Positions 1 to 12,325 of a stretch of 64,000 nt of DNA are shown piece after piece. The stretch's first letter is position 1; every line of letters begins with the position of its first letter. This DNA comes from Malus domestica (taxonomy: Eukaryota; Streptophyta; Magnoliopsida; Rosales; Rosaceae), in contig NC_091667.1 in NCBI RefSeq assembly GCF_042453785.1, forward strand, positions 32,914,001-32,978,000. Direction: 5' to 3'. The translations under genes were made by a program, and so were the position numbers. The notes beneath the pieces are model-generated. The model was not told where the DNA came from. It was given only the letters and a program-made list of their open reading frames with translations, and did not search any database.

Positions 1-122
1 TATTTCTGTTGTCATCAATGTAGTTTTGGCTCTAATTGTTTGGTGTTTCCTCTAACTAGTGCCTTTTTCTGACTCTTGATTACACAGAGTGGCGAAAAAG
101 CTCGGGAAACTTGATAAGAAAT

Positions 123-936
123 TGTTGGATATAAGTCAACAATCTGTGATTTAAATATATATATGCTAATAAACAATAAATGCAATAGGAATTAACAGAA
201 TATAAACTAGAATACGAATTATAAAAACAGACAACTTGAAGATCGAGGCTTGCGTACCGCAATGTCCTTGAAACAGAAATTTCGTCCCTACTCAGTGCTT
301 GTAGTTCTACGGACGTCTGCTTCACCAGGATTCAACGATATAAGTCAGAAATTCCAGCACCGGAAAATTGACTTCTGGCGAATATTAATGTGGTTCTCTC
401 ATAAAGGATATTTATGATTGCAGGAGAAGATTTATGATTTTTATGTTTTCTAAATGTCATGCAGATGGATGTATATATAATGTGATTATACCTGTTCGCA
501 ACAGGTATGAGAAAGGGATGCATCTGTTGGGAGACATCTGCTGAAAATGGTGTTTTTGTTTCTGCGTTTTCACACTTCAGACTTCATGCTGAAAAGGGTG
601 TTTTTGTTTCTGCGTTTTCACACTTCAGACTTCATCTGAAAAGATGAGTCTGTTGGTAAAAATAATTAATTAATTTAATTATTAGAGCCCAAGAGGCCCA
701 AGGCCCATCTTTTGGGATTTAATTATATATTAATTATAATTAATTATATATATTAATTATCAATTAATTAATACATCCCTAAGCCCAACCTCAAAGGTGA
801 GCCCAATTTTAGTCTCCAGGCCTATTACTCCAATCACTTTTTATAAAGGACAAAACCTTATAAAGTGATAAAATCTTTTGGAAATGGCCAATGTGGGACA
901 AAGAAATTTCTACTCAAACTACTCAAATTTCCAACA
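123..936 (-). mobile_element. Probable solo LTR (copia-like), minus orientation
   Basis: The block starts TGTTGGA and ends TCCAACA, the inverted TG...CA ends expected of an LTR, over 814 bp. Read on the minus strand it opens with TGTTGGAAATTTGAG and has a TATAAAAAG box-like stretch, like many plant copia LTRs. I see no primer-binding site or polypurine tract next to it and no clear 5-bp target duplication (GAAAT left, ATACC right), so this is either an old solo LTR or a rearranged fragment. It contains a 48-bp tandem duplication near 540-635. Confidence 0.45.
540..635. repeat. Two-copy tandem repeat, about 48 bp unit
   Basis: The unit CTGAAAA(T/G)GGTGTTTTTG... ending ACACTTCAGACTTCAT occurs twice back to back, nearly identical, inside the putative LTR. 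A third, truncated start (CTGAAAAGATG) follows. Confidence 0.85.
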
Positions 937-1412
937 ATACCCTACATTTGAGTTGAAATTTCATTCAAACTCCAACAGAAATCACAGAATTCTCCGGCAC
1001 CTACGAAAAGAATGAAGTTGGAGGCTGGCTATGTACGCAAGGTGCACTCGAACATTTTTTCATTTGATAGTTTTTGCATCTCTTATCTGTTTGATCTTTG
1101 TTGAATCGCGTACTTTATTATGATCGATATGAGGTTGTTACACTCAAGTTGAATAGCGTATTTAAACCACCCAGTTGTGATTAACGAGGTTCAATAGTTT
1201 ATGAATCTTTCATAAGAATTTCTGAAGGGCTCTTTATACATTTGTGAAGCAGGTTGCTGAAAAACTCAAGCATCAACCTCTCTGGTTACACAAGGTGTCG
1301 AAAATGGTAACATACATTTTACGAAAACAAGGTTATGTGCTTTTGATCGTGAAAATAACATTTTAGTTTCATTCGAAGTAAGAGAAAAATAGTTTTTCTT
1401 CGTGGCGTGCAG

Positions 1413-3373
1413 GTCGGAGCTGATGCTGCCAGACCTAAAGTTACCGTTCCGAAGGAACCAAATTTGGAAACAGCAAATAGAGCACAAAGACGTAGGTACA
1501 TTCACCTCTTGCATGATTTTGGTAAAATATTTTGTTTGGTGTATGAAAGTCTACCTAATGAGCTTATAACACTGATTTTCAGGTATAAGGTTAATGCCAA
1601 ACCAGGAGAAGAATCAAAAGCAAGTTCATACTCCTTTTAATGCTCGAATTGAAATTGTTCATTACCCTTTCGAACACGTTCTAATTTATACGATCTTGAG
1701 ATCTTTCGTTTCTTTGATATTTTGGTCTGCAGATTCACAGGGCTCCTCCATGGCCTAGCCCGAAAAAGAGCACAATTCCAGCAACAGAGTTTCAGGTAAT
1801 CATAGAACATTGTACCGTATTTCCTTGGACTGTCTTTGCAAAGGAGAGAAACCTCGGCAAAGTTGCCCTAGTTAGTAGTTAGGCAGCGTGATTCGGATGA
1901 GATCAAAATACATAATACTTAACGACAAGGCCAGCCACTCCTACTGAAGTTTTCTCTTAGCAAAATGACTTGACTTGCGGTAACAAATGCACCTCATAAT
2001 GTTCTTAATTTGATTGTCATTAGATGTTTCGCCTTCGGACATCAGCGTGAGTTATGCAACAGACATACGATCACCATGTAACCCTCTGAAACTTGTCCGA
2101 TTATTTGAATTTGAACTTAATAATTTTTGTCAACTCTTACGACGAAATAATATTGTCACTGCAGGTAACAAATGGACCTGATTCTAGTTATTTATCAGAA
2201 AATGAAACTACAGAGATCTAAGGGTAACTATCTCTGCCTTTTAGCTTGTCAAATGAATCCCATCTTGTGTAATTTCTGTGTAGTTTTACCTTGCACTCAT
2301 GGAATTTTTCCATCTTCAAATTTGATTTTTACTTTTAAGGTTAATAAGTTCAAAAAGGTCGTACCCAGTGCACAAGGCTCCCGCTTTACGCAGGGTCTGG
2401 GAGAGGTGAATGTCGGCTAGCCTTACCCCCATTTATGGAGAGGCTGCTCCCAAGTCTCGAACCCGAGACCTACCGCTCATGGGCGAAGGCACTTGCCATC
2501 GCACCAAGTGCGACCTCTTAAGGTTAATAAGTTCAATAGTAAAAAAAAAAAAAGCGATCACAAGCCAACAAAACTTCCTACTTTACGAAAGTCGAGAGAA
2601 TGTCTATCGTATGCGGTATTACCCTTGCTTTGCAAAGAGCTTGTTTCCATAACTCAAACCCGTGACATTTCGCAAACAAATGAGTAATTTTTCCATTGCG
2701 TTAATGCTTGCCCTCAATAATTCCAATAACAAACTCTGCGTATGCCTTAAAGCAGGAGAAAAGAGGAATGGTTTATAAATGCGTAGCTTGCTCTCTTACA
2801 AATAAGGTTATCTAACTCAGCCTTTTTTTTTTAATTTTTTTATGTGCATAATCTTAATGCGATGCTTTAAATTGTATGCAGGAATTAAAGTTTGCAATCG
2901 ACAAGAGATGCCTAAAGGAACCACCAGCAGATTCATTTAGTAAGGTAGGAGCAATATCTCAGTTCGCTAATTTTACATAAAAACTTGCATGCAATTTGAG
3001 ATGAAGGTATTTCAAACAAAACATTTCATGTTATGTGAGTAAAAGTCCAACACATAGTGACGCATGATAAGCATGGAATATCACCACCTGACATCTGATT
3101 GCATGTAAGTTTCTATTGTCGTTTTAAATTTATTAAAGTTTTCAACTTTTAACTCCTCAATATCTTATTTTTTGACATTTTCCAGCTCTCCTTTGGATCC
3201 GAAGAACAGTATAATACAAAACCTCAGTCAAAAAGTGCCTTTGCCTGGTAAGATTAATCATTAATCTCTCTTCGTAACGTGATTAGTGAAACGCCTAAGA
3301 GACCAAGCTCCGAATTTGTTATATTAATACAAGATTGATTGCTCCCACTAATTGAAATAAGGCCACAAAAGTG
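1413..3373 (+). CDS. TPX2-like: TPX2-like microtubule/spindle protein, 3' exons
   Basis: TPX2 proteins bind microtubules and activate Aurora kinase in spindle assembly. The exons readable here are 1413-1495 (KVTVPKEPNLETANRAQRRR, the hallmark PKEP-x-LET-x-RAQR block), 1583 to about 1632 (KVNAKPGEESKASS), 1733-1795 (PSPKKSTIPATEFQ, matching the family's PKKST-x-x-PEFQ), probably 2164-2219, 2882-2944 (ELKFAIDKRCLKEPPADSF), 3186-3247 (LSFGSEEQYNTKPQSKSAFA) and a short last exon that reaches a TGA at 3371-3373. Exon order matches the central and C-terminal part of plant TPX2. The 5' exons are not in the window or lie beyond the LTR at its left edge. The exon at 2164 reaches an in-frame stop before a clear donor, so a decayed copy or an alternative exon cannot be excluded. 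Two SINEs lie in or just behind the gene. The family call is fairly firm; the gene model is approximate. Confidence 0.6.
2335..2353. repeat. Target-site duplication of the Au SINE, left copy
   Basis: TTAAGGTTAATAAGTTCAA (19 bp), identical to 2518-2536. Confidence 0.9.
2354..2517 (-). mobile_element. Au-type tRNA-derived SINE
   Basis: On the minus strand the element begins GGTCGCACTTGGTGCGATGGC, carries a Pol III B box (GGTTCGAGACTTGG), then the body CTCTCCATAAATGGGGGTAA and GTAAAGCGGGAGCCTTGTGC, and ends in CGACCTTTTT. This matches the plant Au SINE family as I know it. It is flanked by a perfect 19-bp direct repeat, so its limits are well supported. It sits in an intron of the TPX2-like gene. 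Confidence 0.9.
2518..2536. repeat. Target-site duplication of the Au SINE, right copy
   Basis: TTAAGGTTAATAAGTTCAA, identical to 2335-2353. The perfect identity suggests a fairly young insertion. Confidence 0.9.
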
Positions 3374-3439
3374 AACAGACCAAAGCTCCTTTCAGCAAGA
3401 TCATGAGGTAAATTATAAGTTTATATCACTTTGTATTTT

Positions 3440-3606
3440 GAGGGCGATCTTTGGCGCAACTGAAAAGTTGCTCCATATCGAAAAGTCGCAAGTTTGAGTC
3501 GTGAAAATAGTTTTCTTGTAAAACAAGAGTAAGACTGCGTACGGTAGACGTTCTCCTCCCAACCCTCACAAAGTAGAAAGATTTATTGGGTTGGGGTCGC
3601 TCTTTT
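3440..3606 (+). mobile_element. Second tRNA-derived SINE, older
   Basis: The plus strand has an A-box-like start (TTTGGCGCAACTGAAAAGTT), a B-box-like stretch (GCAAGTTTGAGTCGTG), the body TAAGACTGCGTACGGTAGAC and a T-rich end (GCTCTTTTT). This is the layout of a common plant tRNA-SINE family distinct from Au. A diverged 18-bp direct repeat flanks it (TATATCACTTTGTATTTT at 3422-3439 and TATATCATCTAGTATTTT at 3607-3624), which suggests an older insertion just behind the last TPX2-like exon. Confidence 0.75.
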
Positions 3607-3624
3607 TATATCATCTAGTATTTT

Positions 3625-5118
3625 CTTTGTGGCGTATTAATTTTGTTGACGAAGTAATCTAACTAAATTGAATTCTTTTTAATACATAGGGCTCATAGTC
3701 TCGTAGCATTATATGGTTAACAAACGAGCTTCAAAACGATGAAAATGACAGGATGTCACGAAAGAAAAATAGGTGGTTAAGTGGGAAGCAGATATATCAT
3801 TGTTTGAGTAAAAGAAGTGGATTCCTCGATTAGAAAACAGCCGGTGAAAATCTAGCATGATTTTAAAGCTGGTTAACTTATATTGTGGTGCTACAGTTCG
3901 AAATGAACCTACAAGTTGACTTTTGTTTGGGAATTATGAAACGAGAAAAAGGAAAAACAAGAAATTTGAATACCTACAAATCTCAATGCACACAATAGAG
4001 CCAGGAGGGCATGAACATGGGCTATACAGTGCAAAAACTAAGGTACCAATTTTCGCACTTTCGATTTAGTTTTAGGTCTTTCAAACTGAAAATTTTATAT
4101 CATTTAATTGAAAATGTCAAAACCGTTGCATAAATAATCTTTTTTGTTATTTTTGATCCCCTTGTTGCTCGAACTCCTCACATCAGCTCCTTTATAAGGA
4201 GTTGACACCTTCTTCAGATCTCTGTGTTTGGAGCCGACGAATCAGGAATTCCGTACTCATTTTAAATCATGCAACCCTCATTAACTCATTCTACTGGTCC
4301 ACCTCACACAAGTCAAGGGTGTGCATCTCTCTCTTCAACTGCTCAGATCTACTAATTTTTTAGCTCTAAGCAAAGAGATTCGGAGAGGTTTCAGATCATG
4401 TGAGTTGCAATAAGGACCCATACAAAATGGGACGCGAGGAAGGCATTTCAAACCGATCATACCAATGCCCATATGAACATAAAGCACATGCATAACAAGT
4501 GTAGAACAACATCGGTTTTATGTGAGTGTCTCGATTTTGCCCAAAGGTAGCGTCTACTTGAAGGAGATCAAGTTTGGTCCCTCGTCTGTAACTTTGGGTA
4601 CAAAAACCAAGAACATAGATCCGCCTGTTACCTTGGAAAATCCCACAACTAGCGCCTCTGATAAAAACATTAATTTGATGTTCTTTCAACTTCAGAAATC
4701 ATAAATTCCCTCGTGAACCCGTTTTCAGAAAGCAGATGCCTTTTCAGACATTCATCCCGAATCTTTGTGGATACTTTCACTTTTCACTTTCACTTTCACT
4801 TTCGCTACGGTAAAAAGTAAAACGTAAACAACCAACCAGAGAGGGATCATGACATAATACGACAAGTAGCATTTCTTCAACAAAATATATAGGTGGTTAC
4901 AAAAACTAGTTCTTACTTTTCAATTCCTGCTTATACGACGTCGTACCAAAAGATGTGTCATAACACCTGGCGATTTCATATATTATATTTCGTCTACTGC
5001 TACTGGTACTAGCAGATGAACCAAAACTGGGATTTTCCTTCTCAATCCCCCACTTCATCCAATCTTATAGTGTAATTTCAGCTGTTTTAAAGGCAAAGGG
5101 CTAATTTGAAGCTTTCAT
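3625..5118. other. Intergenic, no gene recognised
   Basis: Between the convergent TPX2-like and ERL genes. Short open frames occur around 4396-4704 on both strands but none resembles a family I know. A run of CACTTT/CACTTTT near 4780-4802 is a simple repeat. Confidence 0.5.
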
Positions 5119-8100
5119 TCAAAGCGTGTTCTTGGATATGACTTCGCCGAAGCGGACAAACCACTGAGCGTCGGATGAATGGCTCTCTTGCTGAACTGGC
5201 CTCGGCTGTTGCTGCTGCGATTTTGGCCTCTGTTGTTCCTTGTCGGCCACAAACTTGGCGTAGTCAATGCCCTTTGGAATGGAACAATGTTTTGTGGCCG
5301 GCGCAGGAAGGAGGGAGACCAGAACCCTTGCAACCTCGTGCATGGTTGGTCTTTCAGTAGGGTTTCGCTTGGTGCACAGGAGGGCGAGCTGGAAGGTCTT
5401 CCTGACATGAGATAAATCCATGCAAGTAACCGAAACCTCAGGGTCGACAGACTCCATTACGGTATTGGTATCAGCCTTGGACAGTATCTGAGATAAACAG
5501 ATCTCAATTTAAAGCAAGCTCAAGAAAATGATACCGAATAAACAAAGTTCGTCATGTAGCAAAATTTTACGTCGAGCAGAGTTCTTTACGTAGCCTAAAC
5601 TTTGATCTAGAAACATACCAGTTGATGCAAGTTGGAATCCTGTTCCACAGCCTTTTTCCCGGTCAGTAGCTCAAGAAGCACGACCCCAAAGCTATACACG
5701 TCAGACTTTTCAGTGACACGGGAGGTTCGGGCATATTCTGGATCAATGTAGCCAATTGTTCCAAGAACATAAGTTGATGCATGAGTCTCTGCAGTTGGGA
5801 TAAATTTTGCAACTCCAAAATCAGAGAGATGAGCCTCAAAATTCTCGTCCAGCAAAATGTTTGAGGATTTAACATCCCTGTGAATGATTCGGGGGTTGCA
5901 ATCATGGTGAAGATAAGCAAGTCCCTGTGCTGCGCCAACCGCTATTTTCAACCGCGTTTCCCAGTCAAGTTTAACCTTCTTTGATGGTCCTGCCATGAAT
6001 ATTGGAAACACAGTAAGTATACGAGTACAATGGTATTCTTTCCGAAAAAACAATAAAACATGACAGTTAGAGGAGGGCTAACCGTGAAGCAGATCCCATA
6101 GAGATCCGTTCTCCATATAGTCATAGAAGAGTAGATTTCCATGGGGAGACAGTGAATAGCCATGCAGACTGACAAGATTTCTGTGCTTGATTCTGCCAAC
6201 GGTTTCAAGTTCAGTCTCAAACTCCCGCATGTCATTAGGATACCGAGTGTAGAGTCGCTTAATTGCCATGGGTCGGGAATTCTTTAGTATACACTTGTAC
6301 ACTGTACTAGAAGCACCATAACCTATAATATACTTCTCATTTAGATTCTCAGTAATTCTCATTATATCGTCAAAGGTGTGTACAGCCATATCCATGTGAA
6401 GGATTACAAGTTTAGGAGGACCTGGAAAGAAAAACGGATCTTCATAAGGCAGTACGTCAATAATACAAAAACCAAGATAAATAAAAGATTAAAAAAAGGG
6501 AGTAAATACCTTGCCCGGACTTGCCAGAACCCATCGTTAAATCCTTTGGTTGGTTGGATTTGTAAACTGCAACTATTACCATGGATAACAATGTGATGAA
6601 GCCTAAGGCCATACAAACGACGGCTGTTCTGGAGAATAGAGCTGCAAGTATAAATCCGAAGGATACTTTGTTAAAATTTGGACTAGATATAGGAGGTCAA
6701 ATACCATAGAGTTCCATTAGCGCAGCAAAATGAGAAAACAGTCTAAACTTTTACCCCTGGATTTTGTGGCAGGACTACATATCGATCCTAACCAGTTGCC
6801 ACACAACAACGGGTTTCCAGTAAAGCTGAAACAGACATCTTGAATCAGCACTAGCCAATATACAAAACAGCAACTTAGTGTGTTTCCTTGCATACCTGTC
6901 TGGCAAAAATCGTGAAAAGTTCCTCATGGGAGGTACAACGCCTGATAGATTGTTGTACGAGAAATTCCTGAAACATAGATGAAACAGCATTAAGAAATGC
7001 TTTGGAAAATACAAAAATGAATATGATAAGATTCAAGAAGCAAAACTCACAAGGTGGCAAGACTGAAACAGTTGGTTAGCTGATCAGGTATTGTTCCATT
7101 CAAGTTGTTGTTATTGAGTATCCTATTGAAATTCAAACACAAATAGATTCAGCACGATGAATTATGTAGAGCATAAAAACTGAGACATGGCTTGATGAAG
7201 AAGGTGGGTAGGGAGCTTACAGTGCTGCAAGGTTCTGCAACTGCCCCAATTCTCCTGGGATGCTCCCGGAAAGATTGTTGAATGACATATCACTGTAAAG
7301 CATTCAAATAAAGGCACAAAAAAAATTAGAAAGGCACGAGTTTCTTCTACGAAATTATAAGAACTATAGTGTCCTATTAAAGGCTTACATAGTTTGAACA
7401 CTCCTGAGGTTCCCAAATTCTGCTGGCAAAGAACCATTAAGATGATTACCACTCAAATTTCTGCATGTAACGATGTGTATTAAGAGTCAGGTTACACACA
7501 AAGTGAATATATATAGCAAGAACGTACAAATGTAGACGTACAAGGTCAGAAGGTGCTCAAGATCACCAACCGAAGCTGGAACAGGGCCAGAAAAGTTATT
7601 GCTCGACAGATCCCTGAAAATATTGGCAATACAATGTCACTTAAATCTGAAATAGCAGCTTTAAGGCAAAATTAATGACACCTAGAAACTCACAATGTGT
7701 CCAGATTGATGATGCGTCCCAACTCAATAGCTATTCTCCCACTAAAATAGTTCCTTGACAAGTTCCTGAAGGTTCAATCAATTGATTTTATCAATATACA
7801 ATTAAGATCATCTGAAGCACAAGCAATAAACAATGTTTAAAACAGAAAAACTCACAGATAAGTCAAACTCTGCAGATTTCGGAATGTCAGAGGGATGGAC
7901 CCAGTCAAGCGGTTTCCATGCACATTGCTTAAATAAAACCAGCATTCACATGAAATTTAATCAATATCATAAAGTTACACATGCCATTAAACTCAGGTGG
8001 TAGTCATGTGTAAGATATCATACAATTGATTCAAGGCGGTGCAGGAACTGATATCATGTGGAATGGGACCTTCCAGAACATTGTTGGCAAGATTCCTGAC

Positions 8101-11100
8101 CCATAACATTGAAGTAAATAACAATAACACTAGGAACATTAAGGACCAAGAATTCTAGAACAATAAATACTCACAACTCAAACAACTGCTCCAGCTTCCC
8201 AAGCTCAGCAGGAATTCTCCCAACCAGTTTGTTGTCGTTCAATTGCCTGCATAGAGAAGTAAATTAAGACATGGAGAGTAACAACACATAGCATCTATGG
8301 GTTTGTAATTCTGAATATCATATTAGGCATCTCACAAGTAGCTAAGCTTTGACATATTCCCAAGTTCAGGAGGAATTGACCCAGTCAACTTGTTGCCATG
8401 TAGGTATCTGCACCAAAAAAGAAATGTGTCAAAACAAAATTATGAACCACTGAAGGTGACATCATCCCTCAAAGCCAAGAGCTTACAATTTCCCAGTGTA
8501 GGATAAATTGCCAAATATTGGTGGGATTGGCCCTACTAGTTCGTTCTCACTCAAATCCCTGGAAGACAGACAAAATCAATGAAAAAGATGAACCTCCGTA
8601 ACATGCAAGCAAACAACAAACACTACTTCAAAATTCTACTGGAACACATTCTCACAAGATTAAACAAGGCACTTACAGGACAGCAAGAGCCTGCATTAGA
8701 CCAATCACCTCAGGGATTTTTCCTGTCAGTCTATTCCCTTGAAGGGACCTAAAAGAATCCGCCATAACATTTTAGTATTTTACTAAGCTGAACTCTAGAA
8801 TAACTACACTAACAGTCACAACAACAACAACAAAGTCGAAAGCAATAAAACTTACAGCGTAGCCACTTGCAAAAACCCAATGTTGTATGGAATTTCCCCT
8901 GTGATCTGATTATACGATATATCCCTATCACAGCCACCCAAAACATATTATGAGAATCAAATCCAAAAGCTTCTTTTTTATTAGGGTTGGCATGAATTTA
9001 AACTCCAAAACAAAAACTTACAGGATCTCAAAGCTTGTGCAATTTCCAATGTTTTCTGGGATCGTGCCAGTCAGATTATTGCCTCTAACATCACTGTTAA
9101 GCAGATCAAGAAAAACTATCAAGGAGAAAGCTCTAAGAGTAGTTGAATCCATGATGCATTAATACTTACAAGTACCACAAGCCTGTCAATTGACACATAT
9201 CAGGTGACAGTGATCCAGTTAATGAGTTTCCGCGCAATCCACTGTAAAGCCAATTTTTAACAAAGATAATAAGAAACTCGTAGGCTTCTTAATCAAGTGC
9301 AATATACTCTTCCCACACCGGAACACATAATGTACACAACTGATGGTATATCAGCCGATACCACCAGATAAAAAACTGGAATGATACATTCAAAACTTGA
9401 TAAATAAGATGCTTGTTTCCAATATGGTCAACGAACTTACAGGTACTGCAATACTTCATTCCAATATATTAGCCTTGGAATCTCGCCAGTAAGCTCATTC
9501 TGAGCAAGATCACTTCAAGAATCAAACCATCATAAAAACAACAAACTGTTAGTGAAAATTCTGCCAATACCAAAACAGATGCAAGTAGTATCCAAAAATA
9601 ACACAATAATTTTAAGAAACTGAATACCTCCATGTAACATACAAACATATCAAGCCTTAAAACTTAATTCACAGTACAGATTAACAGGGAACTTACAGAG
9701 TTTTAAGGTTCGGAATTTGCGTGAGAGTCGTAGGGATGGGACCAGTCAGCTGATTGTTCTTCAAATTTCTGGATAAATAAAATCAGATTAGTTCGTATGG
9801 AAATTAAAGAATCAAGGATGAATGCTCACTGGCTTTCAATGATTAAAACACTTACAAAAGCTCCAGCTTCTTAAGCTTCGACACGGAGAATGGTATGTCT
9901 CCATACAAAAGATTGTCAGACAAATCCCTACATTGCAATATAAGAGATTAGCTAAAGCAAAACGAATTAAAGCTCCTCACAGCGGTTAAAAAAAAAAAAA
10001 GACCAAAAGAACTTACAGATGTATGAGAGAAGCACAGTCGCCAATCTCATCGGGGATTTGACCAGTCAGCTTATTCCCTTGCAAGTCTCTATCAATAACA
10101 AACACAAAATCCGTCCATCAAAATCTCTTCAACACTATAGCAGTAAGAAATTACGATGGAACAAAAAAAGAGATGAGGATTACATGTATTCCAAGTTCCC
10201 CAGGTCTCCGATGGCTGGCGAAATCTCTCCGCCGAGGTTCAGATTAGACAGATTCCTTCAAACACGAAAAAATCAAGGAACCCCGTTAACAATAAGCATG
10301 AACGAGGCAGAGTTAGCTACCATTATCAACGGAGTGTTTATGAAGAACCGGAACAGGTTTAGAGAGAGGGAGGAGAGAGAAAACTCACAAGGAGGCCACA
10401 GAGAGGCTGACATTGTCGCAGAAAACCCCGCGCCAAGAACAGAAATCACCGTCATGGGCATCGTTCCAGTCGAGCAACACGTTAGCGACGTTGCTGAACG
10501 ACGCCTTAATTGACATCAACGCCTTTCCTGTGAACCCCCATTTTAATATCCCAGATAGAATTAAATAACCCCTTTAAATAATACCCAGCAACTTATTAAA
10601 AGTAAAATAATGATTTTAAAGTAAACAATAAAAAAATTAAATCTCTTAACATCCCCGGAATGTCCGAAAGAGCCTGTTCTTCGAGATTGATTGGGCTTAG
10701 CGTTTCGCTGCTGAGAAAACGTGGGACTAGTTTTCCCTTCCTTTCTCAGAAACAAGTAACCAAGGAAGAAACTTTAACTACAATGCAAAGGGGAAGTTTA
10801 CAAAAATGGAAAGTAAAACACAAAAAACGCAGGAGGAGAGAGAGCATATTGGACATCGGCTTTTGGTTATTGAGAAAAATGTGGTTACGTTTCCCTAAGT
10901 TCTCTGGGCAACCAAACGAGAAGCCAAGGAAGGAACTTTGGGCTACAATAGAATTGAGTGTCTACAAATGGAAACCCAGAACTCGGAAACCCCAACAAGA
11001 GAGAGAGAGATGCACCTTCGTCGTTGAGTGGGGAGCCGAGAGGAAAGAGAACCGCCATTAAAGCTAACCCAAAGCAGAAGACGAGCTCCGTCTTCTTCCT

Positions 11101-11121
11101 CCATAAAACCCTTCTCTCCAT
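5119..11121 (-). CDS. ERL1: ERECTA-like LRR receptor kinase (ERL1/ERL2 type)
   Basis: Plasma-membrane receptor kinase of the ERECTA family, which senses EPF/EPFL peptides to control stomatal spacing and organ growth. 27 exons (minus strand, right to left): 11016-11121, 10389-10527, 10184-10255, 10017-10088, 9856-9927, 9697-9768, 9441-9512, 9170-9241, 9022-9093, 8856-8924, 8677-8748, 8487-8558, 8336-8407, 8175-8246, 8024-8095, 7856-7927, 7694-7765, 7542-7613, 7389-7460, 7221-7292, 7051-7122, 6896-6967, 6755-6825, 6510-6641, 6083-6421, 5619-5989, 5119-5487. The joined frame is open for 987 residues (Arabidopsis ERL1 about 966). Order: signal peptide ([13 protein letters not shown]), Cys pair CSWRGVFC, about 20 LRRs, one per 72-nt exon, membrane span near residues 590-610, then a kinase with YKC..., [13 protein letters not shown] near 780, DFGVAK near 800 and [11 protein letters not shown]. 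The start ATG at 11121 follows an in-frame TTG that I did not use. The kinase and tail ([14 protein letters not shown]) are closer to ERL1/2 than to ERECTA. All catalytic residues are present. Confidence 0.95.
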
Positions 11122-11340
11122 TAATCTCCACAAAGCTTCTCAATTTCGCAGAACCCAAGTCGGAGAAAGAGACGTTGGAGAAGAAGGAAGAGAAAACGAG
11201 AGTAAAATGCTAAAACCGGAAGATGGTGGATGAGCTAAGGAGAGGGAGAGAGAGCAGACTTTTGGCGTGAAGTATAAGGCAGACAGAGGCCCGAGTGTTA
11301 TGAAGAGAGAGAATTGAAGAACTCTTCAGAGACTCTCACT

Positions 11341-11362
11341 CTCTCTCTCTCTCTCTCTCTCC
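11341..11362. repeat. (CT)11 microsatellite upstream of ERL
   Basis: Pure CT dinucleotide run about 220 bp upstream of the ERL start codon, GA-rich on the transcribed strand. It probably lies in the 5' leader or promoter, where GA/CT tracts are common in plants. Confidence 0.85.
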
Positions 11363-12315
11363 GTATTGTGAAAGAGATGTTTGTAAACGGCGGTGAAGCG
11401 ACGTTAGTGAAGGGACGTTCACTCAGACTGTCATAAACTGCAAAGCAAACGGCACCGGCCGTCATCTCGTACCTTTCGTTTTCCAAAGCCCATGCATTTT
11501 TCGCCAGCTAGAAAAATACCACTGTTTCAATTTAATGCTCCCATTTATAAATTTACCATTCTACCCCTTCTGCAGCTCCGTCTTTCTGTTTCAATCACTG
11601 CATATGGCGCGTGGGCTGGGTCGGGAAGACCGAGTCATGGTTCGGTCTTCTGGTTCGGTTAAGCAGAAAAGAGCGGAGAAAGACTGATTTGCCACTGTCG
11701 TGTTTCGTATGCTTCCGAGGATTTTTGTCTTTTTGTCCTTGCTCGTCTCTTGTCCCATAAAGTAAAATCATATCAAATCAAAGCAGAAATGGATCTGTTT
11801 TCTTCTAAAAGTGTTTGGTTGGATGGAAAATGCAAATCCTTTTTTGGTTGTGTGGGATTCTTTTTCCCTTTTTTGTGCAACAAAACCGGCTTCAAAGTTC
11901 AATGACACAATTCTTCGTTTCCAAGAAGAAATGGAAGAAGGCCCGAACTCTGGCTTTTGATGTGTATTTGTGGTCAGCTTCAATGGTGAAAACTGCAACT
12001 CGGCCTTGACCCAAAGTTAAAATGTTGACCTTTTGTTTATGTTTGGAAGAAGGCCCGAACTCTGGCTCTTCTATCTTTTGTTATTTCTTGCATTTGGTGG
12101 GATTATAAGTTACTTACGCAGTGCAATGTTATGCAAAACAATACACATACGGCACGTATTTTACACGACAGGTCATATGTTTGATTTTGACGTTGATGAA
12201 TCACACAATTATGGCAAGAGAGAGAATAAAATGTCTCTATGAATCTATCTGATTCTCAAATTAGTGAATTGTCATAACGAAGCTACCAACTGGTCCCGCT
12301 TTTAAAAAATAAGGA
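11363..12315. promoter_or_regulatory. ERL upstream region, no gene seen
   Basis: Probable promoter side of the ERL gene (transcribed leftwards). The GAAGGCCCGAACTCTGGCT motif occurs twice (about 11936 and 12049), a small local duplication. I could not assign a transcription start or a specific factor site. Confidence 0.35.
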
Positions 12316-12325
12316 ATTAATATAT

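Noticed and set aside
86-114. Short terminal exon of an upstream gene (SGEKARET then stop)
   Set aside because: An acceptor-like TACACAG precedes it, but eight codons are too few to support a call.
4396-4704. Open frames of 60-97 codons on both strands
   Set aside because: Neither resembles a known family, and the composition and lack of splice or leader context suggest chance.
5115-5415. Overlapping frames on both strands at the ERL 3' end
   Set aside because: They are shadows of the ERL kinase tail exon, whose own frame gives family-typical sequence.
10019-10513. 164-codon plus-strand frame
   Set aside because: It runs antisense through ERL exons 2-4 and their introns; no motif, explained by the real gene.
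10660-11233. Several Arg/Lys-rich frames
   Set aside because: They overlap the ERL first exon, intron 1 and GA-rich leader; simple-sequence bias explains them.
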